The notes: a model not told the origin generated them from the sequence alone. 64,000 nucleotides of DNA from Pelagibius sp040217155 (GCA_040217155.1 JAVJNS010000032.1:15846-79845), one strand, 5' to 3'. Numbered from the stretch's first letter, positions 16,858-26,115 are shown. Made by a program: numbers and translations.

Positions 16858-17351
16858 GCCTGGATCGAAGCCGCCAGCGCGGCACCGGCGAAGAGCGCCA
16901 CGCCGTAGATCAGATGCGACGCCAGCGCGTTGAGAACCGGCACCGCCGGGTTGGGCGTCAGGCGGCCCATGACGCCGATGCCGAGGCCCGGCTGCATGAT
17001 GAACCAAGGAATGACCACCGAGGCCGCACCGAAGACGGCGCCGTTGAGCAGCGACGGCTGCCGGTCAAGGCCGTAGACCATCAGGCCGAGATAGGCGAAG
17101 CCGTAGACCAGCCCGACCAGGTAGTGCATGGACCAGCCGAGGGCCAGTTCGCCCGCTACGGCCGGCGTGTCGCCGATCGGCCGATGAACGATCCGGCCGC
17201 GCGGGATGTAGGCGAACCAGCGCCCGATGAGGCTCCAATTGGCCGGCGGAATCTTCGCCGCCGCGAAGAGCATGCGCTGCCAGATATCCAGCATGGCGGT
17301 GGCGAAGAGGCCCGCCACGCAGGCCTGGAAGATGAACGTCTGCGTCGACAT
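16854..17351 (-). CDS. DUF2938-like integral membrane protein
   Basis: A 165-residue protein with about four hydrophobic helices. The pattern GWSMHYLVGLVYGFAYLGL, then FIMQPGLGIGVMGRLTPNP and NALASHLIYGVALFAGAAL, fits the DUF2938 family of inner-membrane proteins of unknown function. ATG at 17351 is taken because upstream in-frame sequence is only the shadow of the neighbouring dehydrogenase. It starts 29 bases after that dehydrogenase on the same strand, so they probably share a transcript. Confidence 0.78.
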   Translation of the reverse strand: MSTQTFIFQACVAGLFATAMLDIWQRMLFAAAKIPPANWSLIGRWFAYIPRGRIVHRPIGDTPAVAGELALGWSMHYLVGLVYGFAYLGLMVYGLDRQPSLLNGAVFGAASVVIPWFIMQPGLGIGVMGRLTPNPAVPVLNALASHLIYGVALFAGAALAASIQA

Positions 17352-17380
17352 GGCGCCGCTCCCCGCCCTTGGTATTCCGG

Positions 17381-18250
17381 TCAGTCGTTGGCCAGCAGGT
17401 GCATGAGGCTGGAGGTGTCCCAGCGTTTGCCGCCGCGCGCCTGGACCTGGCCGTAGAACTGGTCGACCAGGGCGGTGACCGGCAGGCGCGCGCCGTTGGT
17501 CTTGGCTTCTTCCAGGCAGATGCCCAGATCCTTGCGCATCCAGTCGACGGCGAAACCGAAGTCGAACTCGCCGTTGCACATGGTCGCGGCGCGGTTGTCC
17601 ATCTGCCACGACTGCGCCGCGCCCTTGCCGATGACCTCGATCACCCTGTCCATGTCGAGACCGGCCTTGAGCCCGAAGTTCATGCCTTCCGACAGGCCCT
17701 GCAGCAGCCCGGCGATGCAGATCTGGTTGACCATCTTGGTCAGTTGCCCGGACCCGGCCGGCCCCATCAGGGTCACCGCGCGGGCGAAGGCGTCGATGAC
17801 CGGCCGGGCGCGCGCGAAGGTCGCCGCCGCGCCGCCGCACATGACGGTCAGGGCGCCGTTTTCCGCCCCCGCCTGGCCACCGGAGACCGGCGCGTCGATG
17901 AAGCCGACGCCCTGCGCCTGCCCGGCCGCCGCCAGTTCCCGCGCCACCTCGGCCGAAGCCGTGGTGTTGTCGATCAGGATGCTGTCCCGGCCCATGCCGG
18001 CAAAGGCCCCGTCGCCGCCCAGCACGACGCCGCGCAGGTCGTCGTCGTTGCCGACGCAGCTGAACACCATTTCGGCGCCGTCGGCCGCTGCGCGCGGGGT
18101 CGCCGCGGCGGCGCCGCCATGCTTGGCCACCCAGGCCTCGGACTTGGCGGCGGTGCGGTTGTAAACGGTCACGTCATGGCCGGCCTCGGCCAGGTGCCCG
18201 GCCATGGGAAAGCCCATGACGCCAAGCCCGAGAAAGGCAACCTTGGTCAT
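17381..18250 (-). CDS. 3-hydroxyisobutyrate dehydrogenase-family oxidoreductase
   Basis: A 289-residue NAD(P)-dependent beta-hydroxyacid dehydrogenase. The N-terminal Rossmann motif is GLGVMGFPMAGHLAEAGHDV, the substrate-binding signature is DAPVSGGQAGAENGALTVM and the catalytic Lys is in GSGQLTKMVNQ. The family covers 3-hydroxyisobutyrate dehydrogenase (valine breakdown), tartronate semialdehyde reductase (glyoxylate route) and succinic semialdehyde reductases; these cannot be told apart by eye. No valine or glyoxylate pathway genes lie beside it. It leads a probable two-gene unit with the DUF2938 gene. Confidence 0.85.
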   Translation of the reverse strand: MTKVAFLGLGVMGFPMAGHLAEAGHDVTVYNRTAAKSEAWVAKHGGAAAATPRAAADGAEMVFSCVGNDDDLRGVVLGGDGAFAGMGRDSILIDNTTASAEVARELAAAGQAQGVGFIDAPVSGGQAGAENGALTVMCGGAAATFARARPVIDAFARAVTLMGPAGSGQLTKMVNQICIAGLLQGLSEGMNFGLKAGLDMDRVIEVIGKGAAQSWQMDNRAATMCNGEFDFGFAVDWMRKDLGICLEEAKTNGARLPVTALVDQFYGQVQARGGKRWDTSSLMHLLAND

Positions 18251-18545
18251 CTCGATCGATCTCGCTTTTCAATGGTTCCGAGAGGGCGCGGCACGAAGTT
18301 GGCCGCTGGTGGAATGTCGCGGGCGAGCCTACTTGAGACAACCGAAGGGTTGCAAGGGCCGGCGCCGCCCGTCGCTGCCCCGCCGCGTCTCGCTACCATA
18401 CCGATAGTGAATCCCCCCGCGGTGACACCAGGGGCCATATCGAACCGTCTCATTCTAAAGGAAACATAAACCACCGCCTGCTTGAATGGGCCCTGGAGAG
18501 TTGAGAGGTCGACCGTCGTAAACGACGGCGCTTGGGGATCAACGT
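18251..18545. other. Intergenic region between divergent genes
   Basis: About 295 bases holding the promoters of the leftward dehydrogenase and the rightward hypothetical gene. An AT-richer island (18440-18470) before the hypothetical gene is the likeliest promoter. No RNA or repeat was recognised. Confidence 0.45.
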
Positions 18546-19124
18546 ATGGTTTCATCGGCATCCCAGCCCATCGCTGGCGGCAAGGGCAAACAGTCCCGGC
18601 CGGCAGCGAAACCGGGCGCGCGGGCTTCGGGCCTTGCAGAGAGAGGTGCCGGCTTCACCGGCACCTATCGCTTGCTCGTGCGCGGCAAGAACATCAACGA
18701 GAACACCCTTCTCGCTACTGATTATCTTAATCATTTCAATGAGATAATCATGCTTCTTGAGATGGTGCCCTCGATGCCGGAGTGCTTCGAGGACGCCGCT
18801 GAGTGGCGACCCAAGAGCTACGCCGATCATTTTCGCGACAGTTGTTTCTCCGATGCCGAACTGGCCATTCTCGCCTACGAGAACGCGCCGGCGAATTATC
18901 GCCAGGCCTTCGACGCCACCATCGCGCAGATGGACGCCCTGGTTCTGGAGACCCTGCCCCGCATCGCGCGCCTCATCGAAGCCGCCGCGGAGGGGCCGCT
19001 GCAGGCCGGCGTGACCGGGGTCACGCGCAAGCTGCAGAGTTTCGTCGACGTCGCCTCGTCGATCATCAACGGCAACATGGACACCCTCGATCAATCCCAG
19101 ATCGACAAGGTGATGAACGGCTAA
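18546..19124 (+). CDS. Conserved hypothetical protein
   Basis: A 192-residue protein of no family I recognise. The first ~40 residues are basic and low complexity (GGKGKQSRPAAKPGARA). The rest is predicted mostly helical: TDYLNHFNEIIMLLEMVPSM, an acidic Trp-containing patch (DAAEWRPKSYADHF), and a helical bundle ending in MDTLDQSQIDKVMNG. There is no signal peptide or membrane segment. Codon bias is that of a real gene. It converges with the MocR gene, sharing four bases (CTAA) at the stops. Confidence 0.7.
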   Translation: MVSSASQPIAGGKGKQSRPAAKPGARASGLAERGAGFTGTYRLLVRGKNINENTLLATDYLNHFNEIIMLLEMVPSMPECFEDAAEWRPKSYADHFRDSCFSDAELAILAYENAPANYRQAFDATIAQMDALVLETLPRIARLIEAAAEGPLQAGVTGVTRKLQSFVDVASSIINGNMDTLDQSQIDKVMNG

Positions 19125-20602
19125 TCCCGTGTTCGTTCGGCCTGCTCGACCAGCCGGCTGAGCGTCTCCAGCCCCGGGCCGATGTGCTGGGGCTCGATCG
19201 AGGAAAAACCGAGGCGCATGCAGTTGCGCGGCGGTTTTTTCGAGAGAAAGTGGGCCGATCCCGGCTCGATCACGATGCCCTGGCCGAGCGCCTCGCGCGC
19301 CAGTATATCGGTATCCAGGCTCTTGGGGCCCTCCAGCCAGAAGCTGGTGCCGCCACAGGAGGGACGCCTGGCGAAGTCGGGCAGATAGCGCTCCAGCGCC
19401 TCGCCCATGGTCTCCCAGCGGGTCCGGAAATCGCGCTGCAGGCGGTGTACCAGGGCGTCGTAGTGGCCGCCGCCGATGAACAGCGCCAGGGTGCGCTGGT
19501 TATTGGTGGCCGGGTGCCGCAGCATGAGGCGCCGCAGCATCCGCGCTTCGTGGATGAACTCCTCCGCGCCGACCATATAGCCCATGCGAAGACCGGGCCC
19601 TAAATATTTGGAAAAACTGCCGATATAGATAACGCGTCCGCCGCGGTCCATGGCCTTCAGCGCGGTCGTGGGGGCGTGCAGGAAGTTGGCCTCGGCCTCG
19701 TAGTCGTCCTCGATCACCAGAAAATCGTTGCGCTGGGCACGCTCCATCAGGGCGATGCGCCGCTCCAGCGGCAGGGTCACCGTGGTCGGCGACTGGTGGC
19801 TCGGTGTCACGTAGGCGCAGGTACAGCTGTCGAGGCGCTCGTCGACCACCATACCGTCGCGATCCACTGGGATCGGGCGCAGTTCGGTGCCCTTCAGCGC
19901 GAAGATGTTTCGGGTGTCGACATAGCCTGGGTTCTCGACCGCCAGCACCTTGCCGGGGCCGGCCAGCAATTCGGCAATCAGGTAGAGGGCGTTCTGGGCG
20001 CCCAGGGTGATGAGGATCTCCTGCGGCTGCGCCTTGATGCCCCGGCGCGGCAGCACCCGGGTCCGGATCTCCTCGATCAGCCGCGGGTCGTCGTCGTTGA
20101 AGTTGTCCTCGGTCCAGGTCTGGATGGCCTCGACACCGAGCGCCTGGCGCGAGCACATGCGCCAGGTCGAGACCGGAAACAGCTTTGGATCCGGCTGGCC
20201 GTAGATAAAGGGATAGGGATAGCGGCGCCATTTGCGCGGCTTGGTCAGGTGCTGCTGCTCCGAGGGGCGCAGCTGAAGCCGGCTGAACCAGTCGAGCGGG
20301 GCGTCGCGATCCTGGCCGAGGTCGGCGACCTGACCGTCGATCTGCTGAAACACCATGTCGGTGTTGACGAAATAGCCGATGCGCTCGCGCGAAATCAGCA
20401 GGCCCTCGTCGGCCAGGGCCTGATAGGCCAGCACCACGGTATTGCGCGACACGCCGAGCGAATGGGCCAACCGGCGGCACGACGGCAGGGGGTCGCTGCC
20501 GGACAGGCGCCCGTCCAGGATGGCGTCGATCAGCTGGCGCCGCAGTTGCGCCTGCAGACCGACTTCGCCGTCATGGCGGACCGGAAAGATGAAATCGCGC
20601 AA
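19121..20602 (-). CDS. MocR-family transcriptional regulator (GntR/aminotransferase fusion)
   Basis: A 493-residue fusion. Residues 1-80 are a GntR winged helix-turn-helix (LPSCRRLAHSLGVSRNTVVL); residues ~105-490 are a fold type I aminotransferase domain with the PLP lysine in GSFSK at K332 and the DDYEAE segment at 299-304. MocR proteins use PLP to sense an amine or amino acid and switch neighbouring genes; they rarely catalyse transamination. Group members include PdxR, GabR and TauR. The target is not evident; the polyamine-type transporter 650 bases away on the other strand is one candidate. Confidence 0.9.
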   Translation of the reverse strand: MRDFIFPVRHDGEVGLQAQLRRQLIDAILDGRLSGSDPLPSCRRLAHSLGVSRNTVVLAYQALADEGLLISRERIGYFVNTDMVFQQIDGQVADLGQDRDAPLDWFSRLQLRPSEQQHLTKPRKWRRYPYPFIYGQPDPKLFPVSTWRMCSRQALGVEAIQTWTEDNFNDDDPRLIEEIRTRVLPRRGIKAQPQEILITLGAQNALYLIAELLAGPGKVLAVENPGYVDTRNIFALKGTELRPIPVDRDGMVVDERLDSCTCAYVTPSHQSPTTVTLPLERRIALMERAQRNDFLVIEDDYEAEANFLHAPTTALKAMDRGGRVIYIGSFSKYLGPGLRMGYMVGAEEFIHEARMLRRLMLRHPATNNQRTLALFIGGGHYDALVHRLQRDFRTRWETMGEALERYLPDFARRPSCGGTSFWLEGPKSLDTDILAREALGQGIVIEPGSAHFLSKKPPRNCMRLGFSSIEPQHIGPGLETLSRLVEQAERTRD

Positions 20603-20718
20603 AGTTTACCCGCGCCCGAGCGCGCCTCCGGCCCCGCTCCCTGCGGGGCAGTTTTCTACCAAGGAAGTAGACTAAGGGGCCGCGGGTTTCGCCTCAAGCC
20701 CGGCAGATTTGCCTTGGC

Positions 20719-21105
20719 TCAGGGCGCCAGCTGCCCCCTCGCAATCGCCTTAAAGTGGCGCGCGGCAGCGAGTCCTTCGCTCTGGCACCAGGCGCGGTTG
20801 CCGCCAAGGCCGCGGTTGCTCCACTCCTCGTCCGCCTCGACCCAGCCGCGCAGGCGGTGCTGACGGGCGGTTTCCTCGTCATAGCCGCCCCGTGCGGTGA
20901 TGGCCGCCACTTCACGGTGATAGCCGGCGACGACCTCGCGGTCCTGTGTGCCGCAGAGGCCTGCAACCGCAAATTCATAGACCACGCGGGTCAGGCTTCT
21001 TTCCGGCGTTTGCGCCCCGGAGACGGCGGCCAGGAACAGCCCCAGGCTCCAGACCGACCCGAAAGAAAGTAGCTTCGATCCCCATTTGTCCACTTCTGGC
21101 ACCAT
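20719..21105 (-). CDS. Secreted hypothetical protein
   Basis: A 128-residue protein of unknown family. Residues ~10-32 (LLSFGSVWSLGLFLAAVSGA) form a signal peptide, with the mature chain beginning near QTPERS. The mature part has two Cys (GLCGTQ, AWCQSEG), many Arg/Glu residues and a Trp-rich patch (GWVEADEEWSNRGLG). Periplasmic location is likely. It is divergent from the binding protein of the Pot-type transporter (145 bases between the starts), so the two may be controlled together. Confidence 0.6.
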   Translation of the reverse strand: MVPEVDKWGSKLLSFGSVWSLGLFLAAVSGAQTPERSLTRVVYEFAVAGLCGTQDREVVAGYHREVAAITARGGYDEETARQHRLRGWVEADEEWSNRGLGGNRAWCQSEGLAAARHFKAIARGQLAP

Positions 21106-21250
21106 TTACGGTTTGGAGTTGGCCTTGACTTGCTTTGGAACCCGCTGCCAGATTCAATCTAGGCCCACTAGCCTCTACGATAAAACGATTAACCGGGAGG
21201 GGGCGGCTCCTGCCGCCCTGTCACACGTCAACTTCTTGGGGAGAACGAGC

Positions 21251-22423
21251 GTGAAAAGGACTGCAAAACCAACATCGAGCGAGAAGACGCATCGCGCGGT
21301 ACGCGATTTCTCGCGCCGCGCGCTGCTGAAGCAGGCCGCGGCCGGTGGCGCTATCGTCGCCGTCGCACCCGTGATCATCAGCCGGAAGACGCTTGCCGCT
21401 TCGGGCGAACTGGTGGTCATGAACTGGTCCGACTATCTGCCGAAGACCTTCTTGGAAGGCTTTGAGAAGAAGACGGGCATCGTCATCAAGCACACACCCT
21501 ACGGCTCCAACGAGGAGTTGCTGAACAAGATGCGCGCCACCAAGGGCCGCGGCTTCGACCTTGTCGGGCCGACCCTCGACCGCGCCGGCGAATGGAAGCC
21601 ACTCGGCCTCCTGCAGCCCTTCGACATGAATCGGGTGGAGACGTCGAAGGTCGTGCCCGGTCTTCTGAAAGGGTCGACCGACGGCTGGACCTGGGACGGC
21701 GGCAACCACCACCTGCCCTACCACTGGGGCACCGAAGCCCTGGCCTGGCGCACCGACAAGTGGCAGCGGGACTACGCCGATCTGTCCTACGGCGACCTCT
21801 GGCTGCCGGAACTGAAGGGCAAGGTCATGGGCCGGCCGCATTCCATGATGGCGGGCATCGGCCTTTACCTCGATTCGTCCGGCAAGGTGCCGTCCAACCG
21901 CATGCTCGACGCCTACAAGGACGAAGAGACCATGCGCCGCATCTGGGGCGAGATCACCAAGTTCGCGATCGATCACAAGTCCTGGCTGAAGCAGTTCTGG
22001 AACGATGCCGACGCGCAGATCAACGGCTTCATGCAGAACGACGTGGTGCTCGGGCAGACCTGGGACGGCCCGCCGGTGCGCCTGAAGAAAGAAGGCAAGC
22101 CGGTGACCTACATGGCCCCGCAGGAAGGCGCACTTACCTGGCTCGACGGCCTGGCCATGCCGATCGGCGCCAAGAACATCGACGAGATCTACGAGTACAT
22201 CAACTACGTCTACGATCCGGAAGTGAACGGCCTGATCGCCAACGAGACCGGCTACAATCCGGTGGCTGTCGGCGCGGAGAACTATCTCTCCGCCGAGAGC
22301 AAGTCGGCCTTCAGCGAAGCCTATCCGGGCGACGCGCTCGACCGTCTCTGGTGGTGGCCGCCGTCTGAGCCCTGGTACACCGAGATCCGGGCGGAATACA
22401 GCGACAAGTTCGTCGCCGCCTGA
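21251..22423 (+). CDS. Polyamine-type ABC transporter substrate-binding protein
   Basis: A 390-residue PotD/PotF-like periplasmic protein. GTG at 21251 follows GGGGAG and gives a twin-arginine signal (SRRALLKQ at residues 21-28, then AAAGGAIVAVAP), so it is probably exported folded by Tat, as often in alphaproteobacteria. The mature protein begins VVMNWSDYLPKTFLEGFEKK and has the two-lobe binding fold. It heads the operon with an ATPase and two permeases. Spermidine or putrescine is the family default; related systems take other cationic amines or opines, so the substrate is not certain. Confidence 0.9.
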   Translation: MKRTAKPTSSEKTHRAVRDFSRRALLKQAAAGGAIVAVAPVIISRKTLAASGELVVMNWSDYLPKTFLEGFEKKTGIVIKHTPYGSNEELLNKMRATKGRGFDLVGPTLDRAGEWKPLGLLQPFDMNRVETSKVVPGLLKGSTDGWTWDGGNHHLPYHWGTEALAWRTDKWQRDYADLSYGDLWLPELKGKVMGRPHSMMAGIGLYLDSSGKVPSNRMLDAYKDEETMRRIWGEITKFAIDHKSWLKQFWNDADAQINGFMQNDVVLGQTWDGPPVRLKKEGKPVTYMAPQEGALTWLDGLAMPIGAKNIDEIYEYINYVYDPEVNGLIANETGYNPVAVGAENYLSAESKSAFSEAYPGDALDRLWWWPPSEPWYTEIRAEYSDKFVAA

Positions 22424-22437
22424 TCCCTGGCGCAGAG

Positions 22438-22471
22438 GACGGAGGTTCCGGTCGAAGCCGGAACCTTCGTC
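22438..22471 (+). promoter_or_regulatory. Intercistronic hairpin after the binding-protein gene
   Basis: Fourteen-base arms with one mismatch (GACGGAGGTTCCGG and CCGGAACCTTCGTC) around a 6-base loop, 15 bases after the stop codon. Such hairpins commonly stabilise the upstream mRNA and stop part of the transcription, giving more binding protein than membrane components. Confidence 0.55.
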
Positions 22472-22593
22472 CGGCGCGCCACGCGATCCCTGAGAATGGG
22501 GAGCGCCCGGCAAGAGGCGCTGCGGAGAGGCTATAAGTTTCCATCCGGGTTGGGGAACCCGGCGGGGGCTGAAGAAAACGGGGGCGGCCTGAC

Positions 22594-23685
22594 ATGAGCG
22601 CAGACGTTGAGCTCGACCATATCACCATTCGCTTCGGCGATTTCACCGCGGTCGACGACGCGAACCTGAAGATCGAGCAGGGCGAGTTCTTCAGTTTTCT
22701 CGGCCCGTCGGGGTGCGGCAAGACGACCATCCTGCGCGCCGTCTCCGGCTTTTTGGAGCCGACCGAGGGCGAGGTCCGCATCGGCGGACAGAACATGCGC
22801 GGCATCGGCCCGAACAAGCGCCCGACCGCCTTGATCTTCCAGAATCTGGCTCTGTTCCCCTTGATGTCGGTCGCCGACAACATCGCCTTCGGGCTCGAGG
22901 TGCGCGGCGTCAGCAAGTACGAGCGGCGTAAACGCGCCGACCAGCTGCTCGAGCTCATCGCGCTGGACGGCCAGGGCGACAAGAAGGTCAGCGAGCTTTC
23001 CGGCGGCCAGAAACAGCGCGTCGCCATCGCGCGGGCTCTGGCGGTCGAACCGGATGTGCTGCTGCTCGACGAGCCGCTCTCCGCCCTCGATCTGAAGCTG
23101 CGCCAGCACATGCGCACCGAGCTGCGCGCGATTCAGCAGCGCGTCGGCATCACCTTCATCTACATCACCCACGATCAGGGCGAAGCGCTGACCATGTCGG
23201 ACCGCATCGCGGTCATGAGCCAGGGCGTGATCCAACAGGTCGGCGACGGCACCGCCGTCTACGAGAACTGCCAGACGTCTTTCGTCGCCTCCTTCGTCGG
23301 CGAGAACAACCCCTTCGTCGGCCGGGTGGCCAGCGCCGACAAGAACTATGCCGTGATCGAGTCGCAGTTCGGGGCGCTGCGCGGCAGGAATCTCGGCAAC
23401 CTCTCCGCCGGCGACCAGGCCATGCTTTTCGTGCGGCCGGAGTCTTTCGCTTTCGCCGACGGCGATACCGGCGACCGCAATGTCATCGAAAGCACGGTCC
23501 TCAACAGCGAGTTCGAAGGCTCCTTCGTTTCGGTGTTCCTGCGCGGCGAGGGCGAGAAAGACATCGTCATGTCGATGACCAACAGCGGCACCCTGCCCGC
23601 CGTCGAGGTCGGCAGCACCAGCCGCCTTTCCTTCTCCCCGGACCGCGCCGTGGTGCTGGCGAAGGGGGAAGTGGCCGATGAGTGA
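22594..23685 (+). CDS. potA: Polyamine-type ABC transporter ATP-binding protein
   Basis: A 363-residue ATPase powering the importer at the inner membrane. Walker A is GPSGCGKTT at 37-45, the signature is LSGGQKQRVAIARAL and Walker B is VLLLDEPLSALDLK. A C-terminal TOBE-type domain (about 280-360: LFVRPESFAFADG) is typical of PotA and regulates turnover. The start ATG at 22594 is 170 bases after the binding-protein gene; the end overlaps the first permease by 8 bases. Confidence 0.92.
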   Translation: MSADVELDHITIRFGDFTAVDDANLKIEQGEFFSFLGPSGCGKTTILRAVSGFLEPTEGEVRIGGQNMRGIGPNKRPTALIFQNLALFPLMSVADNIAFGLEVRGVSKYERRKRADQLLELIALDGQGDKKVSELSGGQKQRVAIARALAVEPDVLLLDEPLSALDLKLRQHMRTELRAIQQRVGITFIYITHDQGEALTMSDRIAVMSQGVIQQVGDGTAVYENCQTSFVASFVGENNPFVGRVASADKNYAVIESQFGALRGRNLGNLSAGDQAMLFVRPESFAFADGDTGDRNVIESTVLNSEFEGSFVSVFLRGEGEKDIVMSMTNSGTLPAVEVGSTSRLSFSPDRAVVLAKGEVADE

Positions 23686-24700
23686 TTTCTTCAGCATCTT
23701 TCTGCCCGCTTTCCTGGCGGTTCTCTTCGCGATCCTTCTCGCCCCCGTGGTGCAGAAACATTCGGACACGATCTGGGCCAGCGTCACCAACATCCGCTTC
23801 GTGCAGCGCAACGGCGTGGTCATCTCAAGCTACCTGCTGCTGGCGGTGATCGGCTGGGTGGTCTTCATGATCATCCTGCCGCAGGCCTACATGCTGGACT
23901 TCTCGTTCCGCAACAATCTGCCGCCGGCGAAGATCGGCGGCCCGGAAGACGTCTACACCCTGTCGAACTACCAGTATCTGCTGTTCGGCAGCCCCGGCAA
24001 CGACGAGATGTTCAACTGGCTGCACCTGACGGTCTTCCTGCGCACGATCATCGCCTCGATCTTCGTCACCCTGATCAACTTCGTGATCTGCTATCCCATC
24101 GCCTACTACATCGCCCAGGTCGCCAAGGGCGGCCAGGCACGCGCGCTGATCCTGTTCCTGATCCTGCCGTTCTGGGTGAACGAGATCCTGCGCGCCTTCG
24201 CCTTCCGCATCCTGTTCGGCACCTCGGGCGTGATCAACGCCATCCTGCAGACCCTGGGGATCATCGACCAGCCGATCGACTTCATCCGCGCCGACGTGGC
24301 GCTCTATGCCGGCCTCTCTTACGCCTACATCCTGCTGATGGTGTTTCCGCTCTATAACGCCATCGAGAGCCTGGATCACAACCAGGTCGAGGCGGCGCGC
24401 GACCTCGGCTCGCCGTGGTGGCGCATTCACTGGCGCGTGGTGATCCCGCACGCCAAGCCGGGCATCGCCTCCGGCTGCACCCTGGTCTTCATGCTGGCGG
24501 CCGGCGCCCTGGCGGCGCCGCAGATCCTCGGCGGGCCGTCCAGTTTCTGGTTCACCCAGATCATCTACCGCTGGTTCAACACGGGGGGCAACTGGCCCCA
24601 GGGGGCGGCCTACGCCATCGTGCTGCTGCTCGCCTGTCTGGTTTTCGTTCTGACGGTGATGCGTGTCTTCAAGGTCAGCCTTGGGGAGATCGCGAAATGA
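23678..24700 (+). CDS. potB: Polyamine-type ABC transporter permease
   Basis: A 340-residue inner-membrane permease. An extra N-terminal helix (FFSIFLPAFLAVLFAILLAP) and a 30-residue loop precede the six-helix core, an extension seen in alphaproteobacterial PotB-like proteins. The EAA loop that docks the ATPase is EAARDLGSPWWRIHWRVVIP. It overlaps potA by 8 bases and potC by 4 (ATGA), so translation of the three is probably coupled. Confidence 0.9.
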   Translation: MSDFFSIFLPAFLAVLFAILLAPVVQKHSDTIWASVTNIRFVQRNGVVISSYLLLAVIGWVVFMIILPQAYMLDFSFRNNLPPAKIGGPEDVYTLSNYQYLLFGSPGNDEMFNWLHLTVFLRTIIASIFVTLINFVICYPIAYYIAQVAKGGQARALILFLILPFWVNEILRAFAFRILFGTSGVINAILQTLGIIDQPIDFIRADVALYAGLSYAYILLMVFPLYNAIESLDHNQVEAARDLGSPWWRIHWRVVIPHAKPGIASGCTLVFMLAAGALAAPQILGGPSSFWFTQIIYRWFNTGGNWPQGAAYAIVLLLACLVFVLTVMRVFKVSLGEIAK

Positions 24701-25593
24701 CGTCCCGTCAGATTCAGAATTTCATGATTCTCTTCTACATCTTCCTGTTCTTTCTCTATCTCTTCGCGCCGCTCTTCATGATGGGCACGGCGGCCTTCAA
24801 CGATGTGGAGTTTCCGCAGGTCATTCCCTGGGAGGGGTTCACCTGGCGCTGGTTCCCCCAGTTGCTCAACGACGACCTCATGGTCGAGGGCATCATCAAT
24901 TCCTTCTGGATCGGCATCGGCGTGATGATCCTCGCGGTGCCCATCGGCCTGGCCGCGGCGATCATGATGACCCAGGTCTATCAGCGCTTTCAGACGATCT
25001 ACTACACCATCGTGGTGTCGCCGGTGTTGATGCCCGGTGTGATCCTGGGTATCTCCACCCTGGTGTTCTGGGACCGCCTCGGCACCCTGGTCGACGCCGA
25101 CTACGAGAGCATCTACTACAGCGGCATGTTTCTCACCATCGTCGGCCAGTCGACCTTCATCTCGGCCTACACCATGCTGATCTTCCTGGCCCGACTGCAG
25201 CGCTTCGACCGCACCCAGGAGGAAGCCGCCCTGGATCTCGGCGCCACCCATGTACAAGTGTTCTGGAAGGTTCTCATGCCGTTCCTGCGGCCGGCCATCT
25301 TCTCGGCCATGGGCCTCGCCTTCCTGACCTCCTTCGAGAACTACAACACCACGGTCTTCACCATCCAGGCGGACAGCACCCTGACGACGGTTCTGGCCGG
25401 CAAGGTGCGCATGGGCACGCAGCCCGATCTGGCCGCCCTGGCGGTGCTGATCATCGCCATAACGCTGATCGGCGCCATCGCGATCGAAGTGACCAAACGC
25501 CGCGAATTGGCCCGCGAGGCGGTCGCCCAGGAGGAATCCAAGCGCGCCGGCAACGCCGCCGACATGAAGCTGGCCAAGGTCGCGGCCCCGTAG
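24697..25593 (+). CDS. potC: Polyamine-type ABC transporter permease
   Basis: A 298-residue second permease that pairs with PotB. Six hydrophobic helices are visible from ILFYIFLFFLYLFAPLF onward, and the EAA loop is EEAALDLGATHVQVFWKVLMP. ATG at 24697 overlaps the potB stop (ATGA). The C-terminal tail is short and basic (SKRAGNAADMKLAKV). It closes the operon. Confidence 0.9.
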   Translation: MTSRQIQNFMILFYIFLFFLYLFAPLFMMGTAAFNDVEFPQVIPWEGFTWRWFPQLLNDDLMVEGIINSFWIGIGVMILAVPIGLAAAIMMTQVYQRFQTIYYTIVVSPVLMPGVILGISTLVFWDRLGTLVDADYESIYYSGMFLTIVGQSTFISAYTMLIFLARLQRFDRTQEEAALDLGATHVQVFWKVLMPFLRPAIFSAMGLAFLTSFENYNTTVFTIQADSTLTTVLAGKVRMGTQPDLAALAVLIIAITLIGAIAIEVTKRRELAREAVAQEESKRAGNAADMKLAKVAAP

Positions 25594-25727
25594 GACGGCG
25601 GATCGGTCCGGGGGCGCGGCGCGAAGTTGGGGCCGCCACGTATTGCTTATCTCGGCGGAACCGGATATCAGCGGGAGCATCTGGTGCGATTCGCCAGACT
25701 TCCGACTTGAGCCACAAAGGAAAAGCC

Positions 25728-26093
25728 ATGACCGTCACAAAGACCCAGCTTGCCGAAGCCTATGCTGCGGCTCTCAACAAAGCACTCGGTAAGCAGTGGG
25801 ACTATCAATTCAGCCGCAGGGACGCCAGCCGGTTCCTCGATGCCCTGTGGCCTGTCGTCTCCGACCTCGCGCTCAAGGACACGACCAAGGCAACACCGGG
25901 CAGCGTGCCGCTCGGTAATCTCGGCCGTATGAAGATTCGCTACAAGGCGGCCACCAAGGCCCGCAAGGGCACCAACCCCTTCACCGGCGAGCCGGCCACC
26001 TTCAAGGCCAAGCCTGCGACCTTGCAGCCGCGCTTCACCGCCGGCAAGGCGCTCAAGGACGCGGCCACGAAGTACTCCAAGAGAATTAAGTAA
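25728..26093 (+). CDS. HU/IHF-like DNA-binding protein
   Basis: A 121-residue basic protein related to HU. It begins MTVTKTQLAEAYAAALN like the HU dimerisation helices; the arm region reads KARKGTNPFTGEPATFKAKP, matching the HU arm pattern R-x-G-x-N-P-x-T-G-E, and it ends RFTAGKALKDA as HU does. It is ~30 residues longer than E. coli HU, with an expanded middle (QWDYQFSRRDASRFLDALWP). It probably bends DNA as a nucleoid protein. AAAGGAAA precedes the ATG at 25728. Confidence 0.75.
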   Translation: MTVTKTQLAEAYAAALNKALGKQWDYQFSRRDASRFLDALWPVVSDLALKDTTKATPGSVPLGNLGRMKIRYKAATKARKGTNPFTGEPATFKAKPATLQPRFTAGKALKDAATKYSKRIK

Positions 26094-26115
26094 GGCGTTC
26101 CGAGCGCCGAGGATC

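Noticed and set aside
20632..20671. GC hairpin followed by a T-rich stretch and a TCTAC/GTAGA repeat upstream of the MocR gene
   Set aside because: As a plus-strand terminator it would have no gene to end, and the repeat is too short to call a MocR operator.
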